From Asanoa iriomotensis (GTDB lineage: Bacteria; Actinomycetota; Actinomycetes; Mycobacteriales; Micromonosporaceae), in assembly GCF_016862515.1 (NCBI RefSeq), contig NZ_BONC01000024.1, positions 42,992 to 106,991 on the forward strand: DNA of 64,000 nucleotides. The letters are read 5' to 3'. Below, in pieces: positions 1-7,515 of this stretch (the first letter of the stretch is position 1; every line of letters starts with the position of its first letter). The notes under the pieces are model-generated. The model was not told where the DNA came from and did not search any database. It saw only the letters and a list, made by a program, of their open reading frames with translations. Both the position numbers and the translations under genes were made by a program.

Positions 1-2
1 AC

Positions 3-248
3 CACGTCGCCGACCCGGCGGCCGCACCGCGCCGCCGCACCGCCCGGGCCCGCCTGTCCCGCCTCACCGACCGCGAGCACGAGGTCGCGGTGGCGCTGGG
101 CCGAGGCTGGTCCAACGCCGAGATCGCCGCCGGGCTGTCGATGTCGGTGCCCACGGTGAAGGGCCACGTCTCCCGACTGCTCACCAAGCTCGACCTCAAC
201 AACCGAGTCCAGGTCGCGCTCCTGGTGCACGACGCCGCACTCCTGTAA
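3..248 (+). CDS. LuxR-type response regulator, C-terminal part (5' end outside window)
   Basis: The open frame enters from the left edge and stops at TAA 246-248. It encodes a LuxR/NarL helix-turn-helix. The conserved start LTDREHEV, the segment SNAEIAAGLSMS and the recognition helix VPTVKGHVSRLLTKL are all visible, followed by a short tail ending VHDAALL. Proteins with this ending are usually two-component response regulators with an N-terminal receiver domain, but that part lies outside the window, so the receiver is inferred. The next gene starts about 90 bases downstream on the same strand, so there is no sign of tight coupling to it. Confidence 0.85.
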   Translation, partial: HVADPAAAPRRRTARARLSRLTDREHEVAVALGRGWSNAEIAAGLSMSVPTVKGHVSRLLTKLDLNNRVQVALLVHDAALL

Positions 249-335
249 CGCCCGATGTCATCGGTTGTCCGGGCGCCGGTCGGCTCCCGGCAACCCGTGC
301 GGCGTTGGCTCGGTGTCCACGCTGGAGGGAGTGGT

Positions 336-1802
336 ATGGCTACCGTCAACCGACGTCAGCTTCTGCTCACCGCGGTGTCCGCAGGCGCGGCGTCCGTGGT
401 GCTCGACCCCGTGAGCTTCGCGTCCGCCACGGGTCCCGGGCCGCAGACCAGGACGCTGTCGGGCACCATCGCGTACGGGGCGCCCGACTGGGTCTACATC
501 CCCGTCGACGTCCCGAGCGGGGTCAACCGGATCAGCGTCACCTACAGCTACGACCGGCCGGCGCCGCCACCCGGCTACGAGGGCAACGCGCTCGACATCG
601 GCGTCTTCGACGGCGACGGCTTCCGCGGCTGGTCCGGCGGCTTCCGGGACAGCTTCACCGTCAGCGCGTCCGACGCCACGCCCGGCTACCTGCCCGGGCG
701 GGTCAAGCGTGGCCGGTGGCACCTCATCCTCGGGCCCTACCGGGTCGTGCCGCAGGGCCTGCGGTGGACCGCCACCGTCACCCTGGAGTTCGGGCCGGAC
801 GGACCCGCCTTCACGCCCAGGCCCGCTCCGCACAAGGCCGCCGGCCGCGGCCGGGCCTGGTACCGCGGCGACATGCACCTCCACACCGTGCACTCCGACG
901 GCCGGCGCACGCCCGCCGAGGTGGCCGCCGGTGCCCGGGCCGCAAAGCTCGACTTCATCGTCTCCACGGAACACAACACCTCGAGCGCGTCGGGCGTCTG
1001 GGGCGCGTACGCCGGCCCGGACCTCCTGATCATCGACGGTGAGGAGATCACCACCCGCAACGGCCACTACACGGCGCTCGGGCTGCCGGCCGGCACCTGG
1101 ATCGACTGGCGCTACCGGGCCGCGGACGGCTCCCTCGACCGGTTCGTGCGGGACATCCACCAGGCGGATGCGCTCGCGGTCGCCGCACACCCGCTCGCGC
1201 CGTGCGTCGGTTGCGGGTGGAAGTTCGGCTACGAGGGGCTCGACGCGGTCGAGGTGTGGAACGGGCCCTGGACGCTCGACGACGAGGCGGTGCTCGCCAA
1301 CTGGGACAACCTGCTGGTCGAGGGCAAGCGGTGGATCCCGGCGGTCGGCAACAGCGACGCGCACAGCGAGCCACAGGTGATCGGGCTGCCGCAGACGGTC
1401 GTACACGCCGATGGTCTGGATCGGAAGTCGATCCTCGCGGGCGTCCGCGCGGGGCGCTCCTGGATCGCGGAGTCCGCCGCGGTCGAGGTCAGCTTCATCG
1501 CGAGCACGGTGCGCGGGCGCACCGCCGGCATCGGCGAGCGGCTCGACGTCGACGACGACACCCCGGTCACCGTGGACCTCACGGTCAGCGGCACGCCCGG
1601 CTGTGTCGCCCGAATCGTCACCGACCAGGGCCAGCGCCTGCTCGCGCCGCTGCCGGCCGACGGTCAGGGCACCGTCTCGTGGACGACCACGCCGCGCAAC
1701 TCGCGGTACGTGCGCGCCGAGATCCGCCGCCCGCAACCGACCGCGACGACCGCGGACACGATGGTCGCCCTCACCAATCCGATCTTCCTCGGCAACGCCT
1801 GA
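336..1802 (+). CDS. CehA/McbA family PHP-domain metallohydrolase, Tat-exported
   Basis: A 488-residue protein. I chose ATG 336 rather than the in-frame ATG at 255 because a GGAGGGA ribosome binding site sits at 325-331 and the new N-terminus is a twin-arginine signal (NRRQLLL, then a hydrophobic stretch and an Ala-rich cleavage region). After a beta-rich N-terminal domain of about 170 residues comes a PHP domain with the metal motif H181-L-H183 (MHLHTVHSDG) and the second motif STEHN around E212-H213. Later His and Asp residues occur in VAAHPLAP and VGNSDAHS. CehA and McbA of this family hydrolyse carbamate or phosphoester-like substrates, so the true substrate is unknown. It lies 17 bases upstream of phoD, in the same direction and also Tat-exported, which suggests a secreted phosphoesterase operon. 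Confidence 0.8.
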   Translation: MATVNRRQLLLTAVSAGAASVVLDPVSFASATGPGPQTRTLSGTIAYGAPDWVYIPVDVPSGVNRISVTYSYDRPAPPPGYEGNALDIGVFDGDGFRGWSGGFRDSFTVSASDATPGYLPGRVKRGRWHLILGPYRVVPQGLRWTATVTLEFGPDGPAFTPRPAPHKAAGRGRAWYRGDMHLHTVHSDGRRTPAEVAAGARAAKLDFIVSTEHNTSSASGVWGAYAGPDLLIIDGEEITTRNGHYTALGLPAGTWIDWRYRAADGSLDRFVRDIHQADALAVAAHPLAPCVGCGWKFGYEGLDAVEVWNGPWTLDDEAVLANWDNLLVEGKRWIPAVGNSDAHSEPQVIGLPQTVVHADGLDRKSILAGVRAGRSWIAESAAVEVSFIASTVRGRTAGIGERLDVDDDTPVTVDLTVSGTPGCVARIVTDQGQRLLAPLPADGQGTVSWTTTPRNSRYVRAEIRRPQPTATTADTMVALTNPIFLGNA

Positions 1803-1819
1803 ATCCCATGGAGGAAACC

Positions 1820-3412
1820 TTGTCCGATCTCACCGTCAGCCGCCGGCAGGTGTTGGCGACGGCCGCCGTCGCCGCCGGCGCCCTCGTCGCGGCCGAGTCA
1901 CCGGCCGCCGCACACGGCTCGCACGACACCGCGGAGCCGTTCCCGCTGGGCGTGGCCAGCGGCGACCCCACCGCGTTCAGTGTCATCCTGTGGACCCGGC
2001 TCGCCCGCGACCTCTACTCGGTGGAGGGGCTGTCGCGCCGCTCCGTCGAGGTGGGCTGGGAGGTCGCCACCGACGAGCGGTTCCGGCGTGTGGTGCGGCG
2101 CGGCAAGGTTCTGGCCCGGCCGGAGTTGGCGCACTCGGTGCACGTCGACGCGGTCGGGCTCTCGCCAGGGCGTGAGTACTTCTACCGCTTCAAGGCGCTC
2201 GGTGAGGTGAGCCCGGTCGGGCGCACGAAGACCGCGCCCGCGGCCTGGGACAACCCGCGCTCGCTGCGCTTCGCGATCGCCAACTGCCAGGACTTCCAGA
2301 ACGGCTACTGGCCGGCGTACGACGCGCTCGCCGCCGAGGACCTCGACCTGGTCGTGCATCTCGGCGACTACATCTACGAGTACGACCCGGACAGCCGCTT
2401 CGCCGACCGCAGGCACGTGGCGCCGCAGACGCTCGGCCTCGACCAGTTGAGCACCCTGTCCGACTACCGCAACCGGCACGCGCAGTACAAGACCGACCCG
2501 GCCCTGCGCGCGGCGCACGCGGCGTTCCCGTGGGTGGTCACCTGGGACGACCACGAGACGGAGAACAACTACGCGTCGCTGATCGACGAGGCGGACACCG
2601 GCGAGCGCCACCAGACGCCGGCCGAGTTCGCCAAGCAGCGGGCGGCCGCCTACCAGGCGTACTACGAGCACATGCCGATCCGGGCCAACCTGCGGCCGGG
2701 CAGCCCCGACCTGCGGATCTTCCGCCGCTTCGACTACGGCCGGCTGCTGCGGCTCAACGTGCTCGACACCCGGCAGTACCGCACCGACCAGCCGGGCACC
2801 GCCGACTTCGGCCCGGTCGAGGCGGGCCTGGGCAACACGACCGGCACGCTGACGGGCCGTGACCAGGAGCGCTGGCTTTCATCGCAGCTCATCGGGTCGC
2901 CGGCCCGCTGGAACGTCATCGCCCAGCAGGTGATGATGAGCCGGACGCTGTTCCCGAACCCGGCGCTGGTCCCGCCGACGATGGCCAACCTCGACCAGTG
3001 GGACGGTTACGCACCGCAGCGGGCGCGCCTGCTGGGCATGCTCGCCGACCACCGGGTGGCCAACCCGGTCGTGCTGGCCGGCGACATCCACTCGACGTGG
3101 TTCAGCGAGCTGCACGAGAACTTCGACCGGCCGGACATCGCGCCGGTCGCGGTCGAGTTCGTCTCGACGTCGATCAGCTCCGACTTCCCGGCGGCCTTCG
3201 ACGCACCGGTCAAGGCGGCGAACCCGCTGTTCAACCCGCACGTGAAGTACTTCGACGGTCTCAAGCGGGGCTACCTGCGGTGCGCGGTGGACCGCCAGGT
3301 GTGGCGCACGGACGTCCGGACTGTGGACTCGATCGAGACCCGCACGTCGCCGATCCGCACGCAGGCGTCGTACGCGGTCGCCGCCGGCACGAACCGCATC
3401 CTCCCCGCCTGA
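1820..3412 (+). CDS. phoD: Alkaline phosphatase D (PhoD family), Tat-exported
   Basis: A 530-residue secreted metallophosphatase. The TTG at 1820 is preferred because GGAGG lies at 1810-1814, five bases upstream. The in-frame ATG at 1808 would overlap that site and has no site of its own. The N-terminus is a twin-arginine signal (SRRQVLATAAVAAG). The PhoD fold is shown by the N-terminal FPLGVASGDP segment, the metal-site motif HLGDYIYEY, the WDDHETENNY motif and the late VVLAGDIHSTW motif. PhoD enzymes are calcium/iron phosphodiesterase-phosphomonoesterases that act outside the membrane on phosphate esters including teichoic acids. The gene follows the PHP hydrolase by 17 bases and ends just before a strong hairpin. 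Confidence 0.9.
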   Translation: MSDLTVSRRQVLATAAVAAGALVAAESPAAAHGSHDTAEPFPLGVASGDPTAFSVILWTRLARDLYSVEGLSRRSVEVGWEVATDERFRRVVRRGKVLARPELAHSVHVDAVGLSPGREYFYRFKALGEVSPVGRTKTAPAAWDNPRSLRFAIANCQDFQNGYWPAYDALAAEDLDLVVHLGDYIYEYDPDSRFADRRHVAPQTLGLDQLSTLSDYRNRHAQYKTDPALRAAHAAFPWVVTWDDHETENNYASLIDEADTGERHQTPAEFAKQRAAAYQAYYEHMPIRANLRPGSPDLRIFRRFDYGRLLRLNVLDTRQYRTDQPGTADFGPVEAGLGNTTGTLTGRDQERWLSSQLIGSPARWNVIAQQVMMSRTLFPNPALVPPTMANLDQWDGYAPQRARLLGMLADHRVANPVVLAGDIHSTWFSELHENFDRPDIAPVAVEFVSTSISSDFPAAFDAPVKAANPLFNPHVKYFDGLKRGYLRCAVDRQVWRTDVRTVDSIETRTSPIRTQASYAVAAGTNRILPA

Positions 3413-3421
3413 CCGGTCCGG

Positions 3422-3453
3422 CCTACCGCGCCCACCCACACGGGCGCGGTAGG
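3422..3453 (+). terminator. Perfect hairpin after phoD
   Basis: CCTACCGCGCCC at 3422-3433 pairs perfectly with GGGCGCGGTAGG at 3442-3453 around an 8-base loop, ten bases after the phoD stop codon. There is no U-run after the stem, as is common for terminators in GC-rich actinomycetes. The stem ends only 9 bases before the next ATG at 3463, so it could also affect translation of that small gene. Confidence 0.6.
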
Positions 3454-3462
3454 TTGCGGGTC

Positions 3463-3678
3463 ATGACCGATCGTGAAAACGCGCGCCGCGCGGCCGCCGC
3501 GCACACCGAGGCGTCCCGCGAGCTGGAGGCGTTCCTGCGCCGGGTGCCCGAGGTGCCGGCACCGGAGCACGTCGCCGAGTTCGCGACGCTGCTGGCCCGC
3601 GAGGAGGAGATCCGCGCGGAACGGCAGGACGCCCTGGACGCGTTCGGCCTGAGCGCGCCGAGCATCGACGAGCCCTGA
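3463..3678 (+). CDS. Small hypothetical protein
   Basis: A 71-residue acidic protein that I do not recognise. It is predicted to be almost entirely helical: an Arg/Ala-rich N-terminus followed by Glu-rich stretches (REEEIRAERQDAL), compatible with a short coiled coil. It starts at ATG 3463 with a weak AGG upstream, just after the hairpin that follows phoD. The next gene begins 13 bases after its stop and may be co-transcribed. It has no signal peptide or membrane segment. The codon use is typical for the window, which supports a real gene. Confidence 0.6.
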   Translation: MTDRENARRAAAAHTEASRELEAFLRRVPEVPAPEHVAEFATLLAREEEIRAERQDALDAFGLSAPSIDEP

Positions 3679-3691
3679 GGCCGGGCCCGCG

Positions 3692-4072
3692 GTGACCGCA
3701 CCGCTGGTGGTGGTCGACGTCGCCAACGTCATCGGCGCCCGCCCGGACGGCTGGTGGCGCGACCGCGCGGCCGCGGCCACCCGCCTGCGCGACGAGTTGG
3801 CCGCCGCGGTCGCCGCCGGCCAGCCGATCGGCGACATCCCGCCGCCGGTCGACCTGGTGCTGGTCGTCGAGGGCCGCGCGAGCGGCGTCGGCCCGGTGCC
3901 GGGCGTCGAGGTGCTCGCCGCGCCCCGCTCGGGCGACGACACGATCGTCGAGGTGGTCCGGGACCGCGCCGGCGACCGCCCGGTCGTGGTGGTCACCGCC
4001 GACCGCGAGCTGCGGGGCCGCGTAGCCGCCCTGGGCGCCGTCACCCACGGCCCGCGCTGGCTCCGCCCCTGA
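3692..4072 (+). CDS. Small NYN/PIN-like (YacP-type) domain protein
   Basis: A 126-residue protein starting at GTG 3692. The strand-initial Asp and Asn in VVDVANVIG, a later VVVTADREL segment and the alternating strands and helices resemble the NYN/PIN-like fold of putative RNA-processing nucleases. That fold normally has an early Asp (here VVDVAN) and a late ADRE/TDD acidic motif. The fold call rests on these motifs only, and the RNA target is unknown. It sits 13 bases after the preceding small gene, and the next gene starts within 3 bases of its stop, so these probably form a short transcription unit. Confidence 0.55.
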   Translation: MTAPLVVVDVANVIGARPDGWWRDRAAAATRLRDELAAAVAAGQPIGDIPPPVDLVLVVEGRASGVGPVPGVEVLAAPRSGDDTIVEVVRDRAGDRPVVVVTADRELRGRVAALGAVTHGPRWLRP

Positions 4073-4074
4073 TT

Positions 4075-4932
4075 GTGAAGGCGGAGTTGGTTTCGCGTGG
4101 GATGGCCGCGGCGACGGCCTTGGCGGCGCGGCTGCATCTGCGGGTCGACGACGTGCTCGTGATTCAGAATTCGAACAAGCTCGCTCTGCGTCTGTTGCCG
4201 TGTGACGTCTTCGCCCGAGTGGCACTGATCGGCGAAGAGGTAGCCGCGTTCGAGGTTGACCTGGCTCTGCGACTCGCGGGGACCGCGAGCCCCGTGGCCG
4301 CGCCGGCGCCCGGCGTCGAGCCGCGGGTCTACGAAAGCGACGGCTTCGCCGTGACCTTGTGGACCTACTACGAGGCCGTGGTTCCCGACCAGGACTGGCC
4401 AGACGCGTATGCAGACGCGCTCCACCGCTTGCACACGCGCATGCGGGGCGTCGAGATCACAACCCCGCACTTCCTGGACCGAGTCGGCGAGGCCGAACGA
4501 CTGGTCACCCGAAGAACGGAGACGCCCGCACTCGCCGAGGCCGACCGACATCTCCTCCTCACCACGCTGCAGAACGCTCGTGAACGCATCCACGGCCGCG
4601 GCGCCGCCGAGCAGCCGCTGCACGGAGAACCGCATCCCGGCAACCTCCTCAACACCCGCAACGGCCCGCTGTTCATCGATTTCGAGACGTGCTGCCGCGG
4701 ACCCGTCGAGTTCGACGTCGCCCACGTGCCGGAGGACGTCAGCGCACGCTATCCGGGCATCGACCAGGTTCTGCTCGCGGAATGTCGACGGCTCGTGCTC
4801 GCGATGGTCGCGGCTTGGCGCTGGGACGTCCGCGACGAGTTCCCCAACGGGCACCAGCACGGCCGAAACATCCTTACCCTGCTCCGCCAAGGTCCCCCGT
4901 GGCCCGCACTCGGCACCCTCGCCACCGAGTAG
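4075..4932 (+). CDS. Aminoglycoside phosphotransferase-family kinase
   Basis: A protein of about 285 residues with a protein-kinase-like fold of the APH/choline kinase family. The catalytic Brenner motif is present as LHGEPHPGNLL and the metal-binding Asp as FIDFETC. The N-terminal lobe contains NSNKLALRLLP and the glutamate-containing AAFEVDLALRL. Such enzymes phosphorylate a small hydroxyl-bearing molecule with ATP, and nothing here fixes the substrate or shows antibiotic resistance. The first start in frame is GTG 4075. ATG 4102 is an alternative nine codons later, and neither has a strong ribosome binding site. It follows the preceding gene almost without a gap. Confidence 0.75.
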   Translation: MKAELVSRGMAAATALAARLHLRVDDVLVIQNSNKLALRLLPCDVFARVALIGEEVAAFEVDLALRLAGTASPVAAPAPGVEPRVYESDGFAVTLWTYYEAVVPDQDWPDAYADALHRLHTRMRGVEITTPHFLDRVGEAERLVTRRTETPALAEADRHLLLTTLQNARERIHGRGAAEQPLHGEPHPGNLLNTRNGPLFIDFETCCRGPVEFDVAHVPEDVSARYPGIDQVLLAECRRLVLAMVAAWRWDVRDEFPNGHQHGRNILTLLRQGPPWPALGTLATE

Positions 4933-4978
4933 GAGACGGAGACCCGGACCGGTGAGTGCCCAGCAGTAGTATCCGCCG

Positions 4979-5332
4979 GTGCAGCGAATCGAGGTGACCG
5001 ACGAGGGGATCACCGTGACGTCGGTGGCCGAGCCGCTGATGTCGGCGTATGGCCGGGAGATGCGGCCGGGCGCGACCAGTGTCTACGCGCTGCCGTGGGA
5101 TGAGATCGACGGCGTCTCGCTCTCAGCGATGCTGCTGCCGCCCGACGGCGAACGCTGGGTCGACCTGACGGTCGACGTCATTTCAGGCGAATATGTCGAG
5201 GTACACGAAGACGCCGAAGGCTTCACCGACGCGGTGCGGAAGCTCTGCCGGTTGTCCGGGCTCCCGGTGCCCGACTCGGCGGCATTGACGACGGACGGGC
5301 TGGTGATTTGGCCACCATCCGGCCCATCCTGA
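4979..5332 (+). CDS. Hypothetical protein
   Basis: A 117-residue acidic protein beginning at GTG 4979. I do not recognise a family. It appears to be a compact alpha/beta domain (alternating polar and hydrophobic strands such as ITVTSVAE and WVDLTVDVIS, then a helix DAVRKLCRL) without signal peptide or membrane segments. It lies about 46 bases after the kinase-like gene on the same strand and is followed by a convergent methyltransferase. Codon use agrees with its neighbours. Confidence 0.6.
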   Translation: MQRIEVTDEGITVTSVAEPLMSAYGREMRPGATSVYALPWDEIDGVSLSAMLLPPDGERWVDLTVDVISGEYVEVHEDAEGFTDAVRKLCRLSGLPVPDSAALTTDGLVIWPPSGPS

Positions 5333-5372
5333 ACCTTTCGCCGGTGTGACGACGAGGCGCTGCACCTGCATC

Positions 5373-5990
5373 CTAGTGGAAATCGTCGGCGGCTCGTGCG
5401 GCGATGGCCGCGTACTTGCGGTCCGGGCGTTCCGGGAACTGCTGTTGCAGGCGCTCGAGCTCGACGAAACCGGCCCTTGCCAGGCGGGCTGAGAGTTCGT
5501 CCACCGGCCAGCGGTACGCCGTGAGGACCTTGTGGTCGAACTCGGCCACCTCGTCGTCGCTGTCGAAGAAGCCGATCACCACGCTCCCGGAAGGCGTCAG
5601 GATCCGGCGGAACTCGGTGAGGACTCGGTCCAGCTCGGGCGGCGGCAGGTGGATCGTCGAATACCAGGAGAGGATGCCGGCCACCGAATGGTCCGAGATG
5701 TTCAGTTCGGTCATCGAGCCCAACCGGAACTCCGGCCCAGGAAAGGTCGCCCGCGCGTGGTCGATGAAATCGGGGACCAAGTCGATGCCGGTCACATCGG
5801 CGCCGAGCGAGTACAGGTAGGCGGTCCAATGCCCCGGTCCGCAACCGAGATCGAGCACCGGGCCGTCCAGGCCGGCGAGGTGGCGCCGAACGAGGGCCGT
5901 GTCGTCCACATGGGACTCCCAGTCACCGTCGAACAGGGCGATGTACTGCTCTGACACCGACGAATAGGCATCACGTACGCGTTGGCTCAT
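5373..5990 (-). CDS. Class I SAM-dependent methyltransferase
   Basis: A 205-residue protein with a classical Rossmann methyltransferase core: motif I VLDLGCGPGHWT near residues 45-56, an acidic motif II ADVTGIDLVPD, and post-motif strands ending GSVVIGFFD. The small size and the order resemble UbiE/type-11 methyltransferases, and the substrate is unknown. Its ATG overlaps the stop of the upstream GNAT gene by four bases, so the two are translationally coupled on the minus strand. Confidence 0.8.
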   Translation of the reverse strand: MSQRVRDAYSSVSEQYIALFDGDWESHVDDTALVRRHLAGLDGPVLDLGCGPGHWTAYLYSLGADVTGIDLVPDFIDHARATFPGPEFRLGSMTELNISDHSVAGILSWYSTIHLPPPELDRVLTEFRRILTPSGSVVIGFFDSDDEVAEFDHKVLTAYRWPVDELSARLARAGFVELERLQQQFPERPDRKYAAIAARAADDFH

Positions 5991-6586
5991 GCGGGGTTGA
6001 CCGTCTTCACCATGACGCAGTTCTTCAGCCCTTTGGGCCGGTCGTAGGTGAAGCCGAGCCGCTCGTAGAGGCGGCGGGTGCCGTTGTAGAGGAACGACGA
6101 CGACATCTTCCTGGTCTGGTCGGTCAGGTCGTGGGGATAGCTCTCGACCCGCCCGCCGCCGGCCTGTGCGATCAGGTCGAGCGCACCGGTGATCGCCAAC
6201 TCCGTCACGCCCTTTCGCCGATGGCGCTTGTCGACGAAGACGCAGGTGATCCGGTAGTCGGGGTCCGCGGTCTTGGTGGCGTCGTACTGCTTGCGGTGGT
6301 GGAGGGTCGGCAACTCGACCGGGGTGCCGTACTCAGCCCACGCGATGGCGTCGTCGCCGTCCATCACCAGTGCGGCATGCGCCTTGCCCTGCTCGACGTA
6401 GGCCTTCTTCAGCGCCCGGTTGGCCTCCGCGCCCTGGCCGCGCTCGGGACCGTCAGGGTGGAACCAGATGCACCAGCAGCCCCCGAAGATGCCGTTGTGC
6501 CGCTGCACCAGCGCATCAAAGGCGGACCAGGTCTCAGGGCTCAGAGGCGCGACGGTGTACGACGACTCGGTGGCCATACGGTTCAC
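5987..6586 (-). CDS. GNAT family N-acetyltransferase
   Basis: A 199-residue GNAT protein. A cysteine/tryptophan-rich loop (FGGCWCIWF) near residue 37 precedes the acetyl-CoA fold. The central strand ITCVFVDKRHRRKGV supplies the R/Q-x-x-G-x-like pyrophosphate-binding turn, and the C-terminal strand YERLGFTYDRPKG is typical of the family. The FGGCWCIWFHP signature is found in a group of uncharacterised bacterial acetyltransferases. ATG 6586 is used, and a second ATG three codons later is possible. It is co-translated with the methyltransferase through a 4-base overlap, which suggests a shared small-molecule or peptide target. Confidence 0.8.
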   Translation of the reverse strand: MNRMATESSYTVAPLSPETWSAFDALVQRHNGIFGGCWCIWFHPDGPERGQGAEANRALKKAYVEQGKAHAALVMDGDDAIAWAEYGTPVELPTLHHRKQYDATKTADPDYRITCVFVDKRHRRKGVTELAITGALDLIAQAGGGRVESYPHDLTDQTRKMSSSFLYNGTRRLYERLGFTYDRPKGLKNCVMVKTVNPA

Positions 6587-6624
6587 CGTATTCGAACCCG
6601 CGGGCCGTGCGCGACGATCGTCCG

Positions 6625-7116
6625 GTGCAACGTTTCGACAGCGTCGCCGGCGGCCTGGTGGTGGGCACTGCCGTCCGCGCGACGATCATCAGCCACGAGC
6701 GGTGGGGAGTCATGGCCCAGGTTCTGGGACATGAGTCGGTGGGCGCGTCGGTCGACGGCGGCTACATCGACAGCCCATCGGGCTCATCGCGGGCGCTGCC
6801 CGCGGAGTACCCGCCAGTCGGGGCGCAGGTCGGCGCGCTCGTCGTGGAGGTCGACCGCTACCACCCGCCCATCTGGATACGTCTCACGACCCGTGCCGCG
6901 GACCTGCGTGAGTTCAGCCGGCCGTGCGGATGTTGCGGCCGGCCCACCAACCTGAGCCCCGGCGGCGACGGCGTCACCGTCGATGTCCGCAGCAGCGACG
7001 GGCCCGGATGCGCCTCGTTCGTCGCGCACCGCTCCTGTCTGGCCGACCGCCTCAACCCGGATTTCAACGGCGACCGCGCGCGGGTCAATGCGGTGGGACA
7101 CCACCAGCCGCCGTAA
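6625..7116 (+). CDS. Hypothetical S1-like protein with a Cys-rich segment
   Basis: A 163-residue protein starting at GTG 6625, divergent from the GNAT gene. Residues 1-90 look like an S1/OB-type beta barrel: VVGTAVRATIISHERWGVMAQVLG with later VGAQVGALVVEVD. These resemble the G-x-V-x-G-x-V and W-G-h-x-V pattern of S1 domains. A Cys cluster follows (CGCCGRP near residue 100) with two more Cys in PGCASFVAHRSC, compatible with a zinc site. The assignment is from motif shape only. Confidence 0.5.
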   Translation: MQRFDSVAGGLVVGTAVRATIISHERWGVMAQVLGHESVGASVDGGYIDSPSGSSRALPAEYPPVGAQVGALVVEVDRYHPPIWIRLTTRAADLREFSRPCGCCGRPTNLSPGGDGVTVDVRSSDGPGCASFVAHRSCLADRLNPDFNGDRARVNAVGHHQPP

Positions 7117-7189
7117 GCACCGCTCGAACAGCAGGCCTCCCCCGGGACGAACCCTCGCGCCCTTGACCCGCCGTCGCGCTCTGTGGTGG

Positions 7190-7513
7190 TCAGGCGGCCG
7201 TGAAGGCTAGGACTTTCGGCCAGGTGTCGATGCGGGCCGCGGCGTCAGCCTGGCGGGTGCCGCCCAACGCCCGGACGCCGAAAGAGGTGCCGGCGGCGAG
7301 GTACGGGAAGCTGCCGACTCCGTGGCCCGCCTCCGGATAGATCAGGGCCTGGTGTGCGGCGGTGCCGTCGGCGTCGGCGAGGCGCCGGGGCTGAACCAGG
7401 CCACCTCCGATCGCCGGTCGCCGTCGCCGTCGGCCTCGACGGTCGCCTCCGCGCTCCAGCGCTGGCCGTGGCGGTCGGTCGCCCGCGCTGCGACCGTGAC
7501 GGTCTCGCCGGCT
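7190..7513 (-). pseudogene. Decayed acyl-CoA thioesterase / BAAT-family remnant
   Basis: Two minus-strand fragments of one gene family lie side by side in different frames. Nearest the left end, the frame closing at 7190 ends with EAGHGVGSFPYLAAGTSFG and LGGTRQADAAARIDTWPKVL, which matches the C-terminus of bile acid-CoA acyltransferase/acyl-CoA thioester hydrolases. Immediately upstream, 7378-7513 in another frame reads AGETVTVAARATDRHGQRW, which resembles the N-terminal beta domain of the same family. The roughly 250 residues between them, with the catalytic nucleophile, are missing. This is inferred to be an internal deletion plus frameshift that left a non-functional relic beside the fucosidase gene. 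Confidence 0.65.
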
Positions 7514-7515
7514 CG

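Noticed and set aside
258..1736. Long minus-strand open frame opposite the PHP hydrolase
   Set aside because: It is Arg/Gly/Pro-rich with no motif; the plus-strand gene has a signal peptide, metal motifs and a ribosome binding site.
4075..4932. Antibiotic resistance gene (aminoglycoside phosphotransferase)
   Set aside because: The fold is shared by many small-molecule kinases; nothing in sequence or context indicates resistance.
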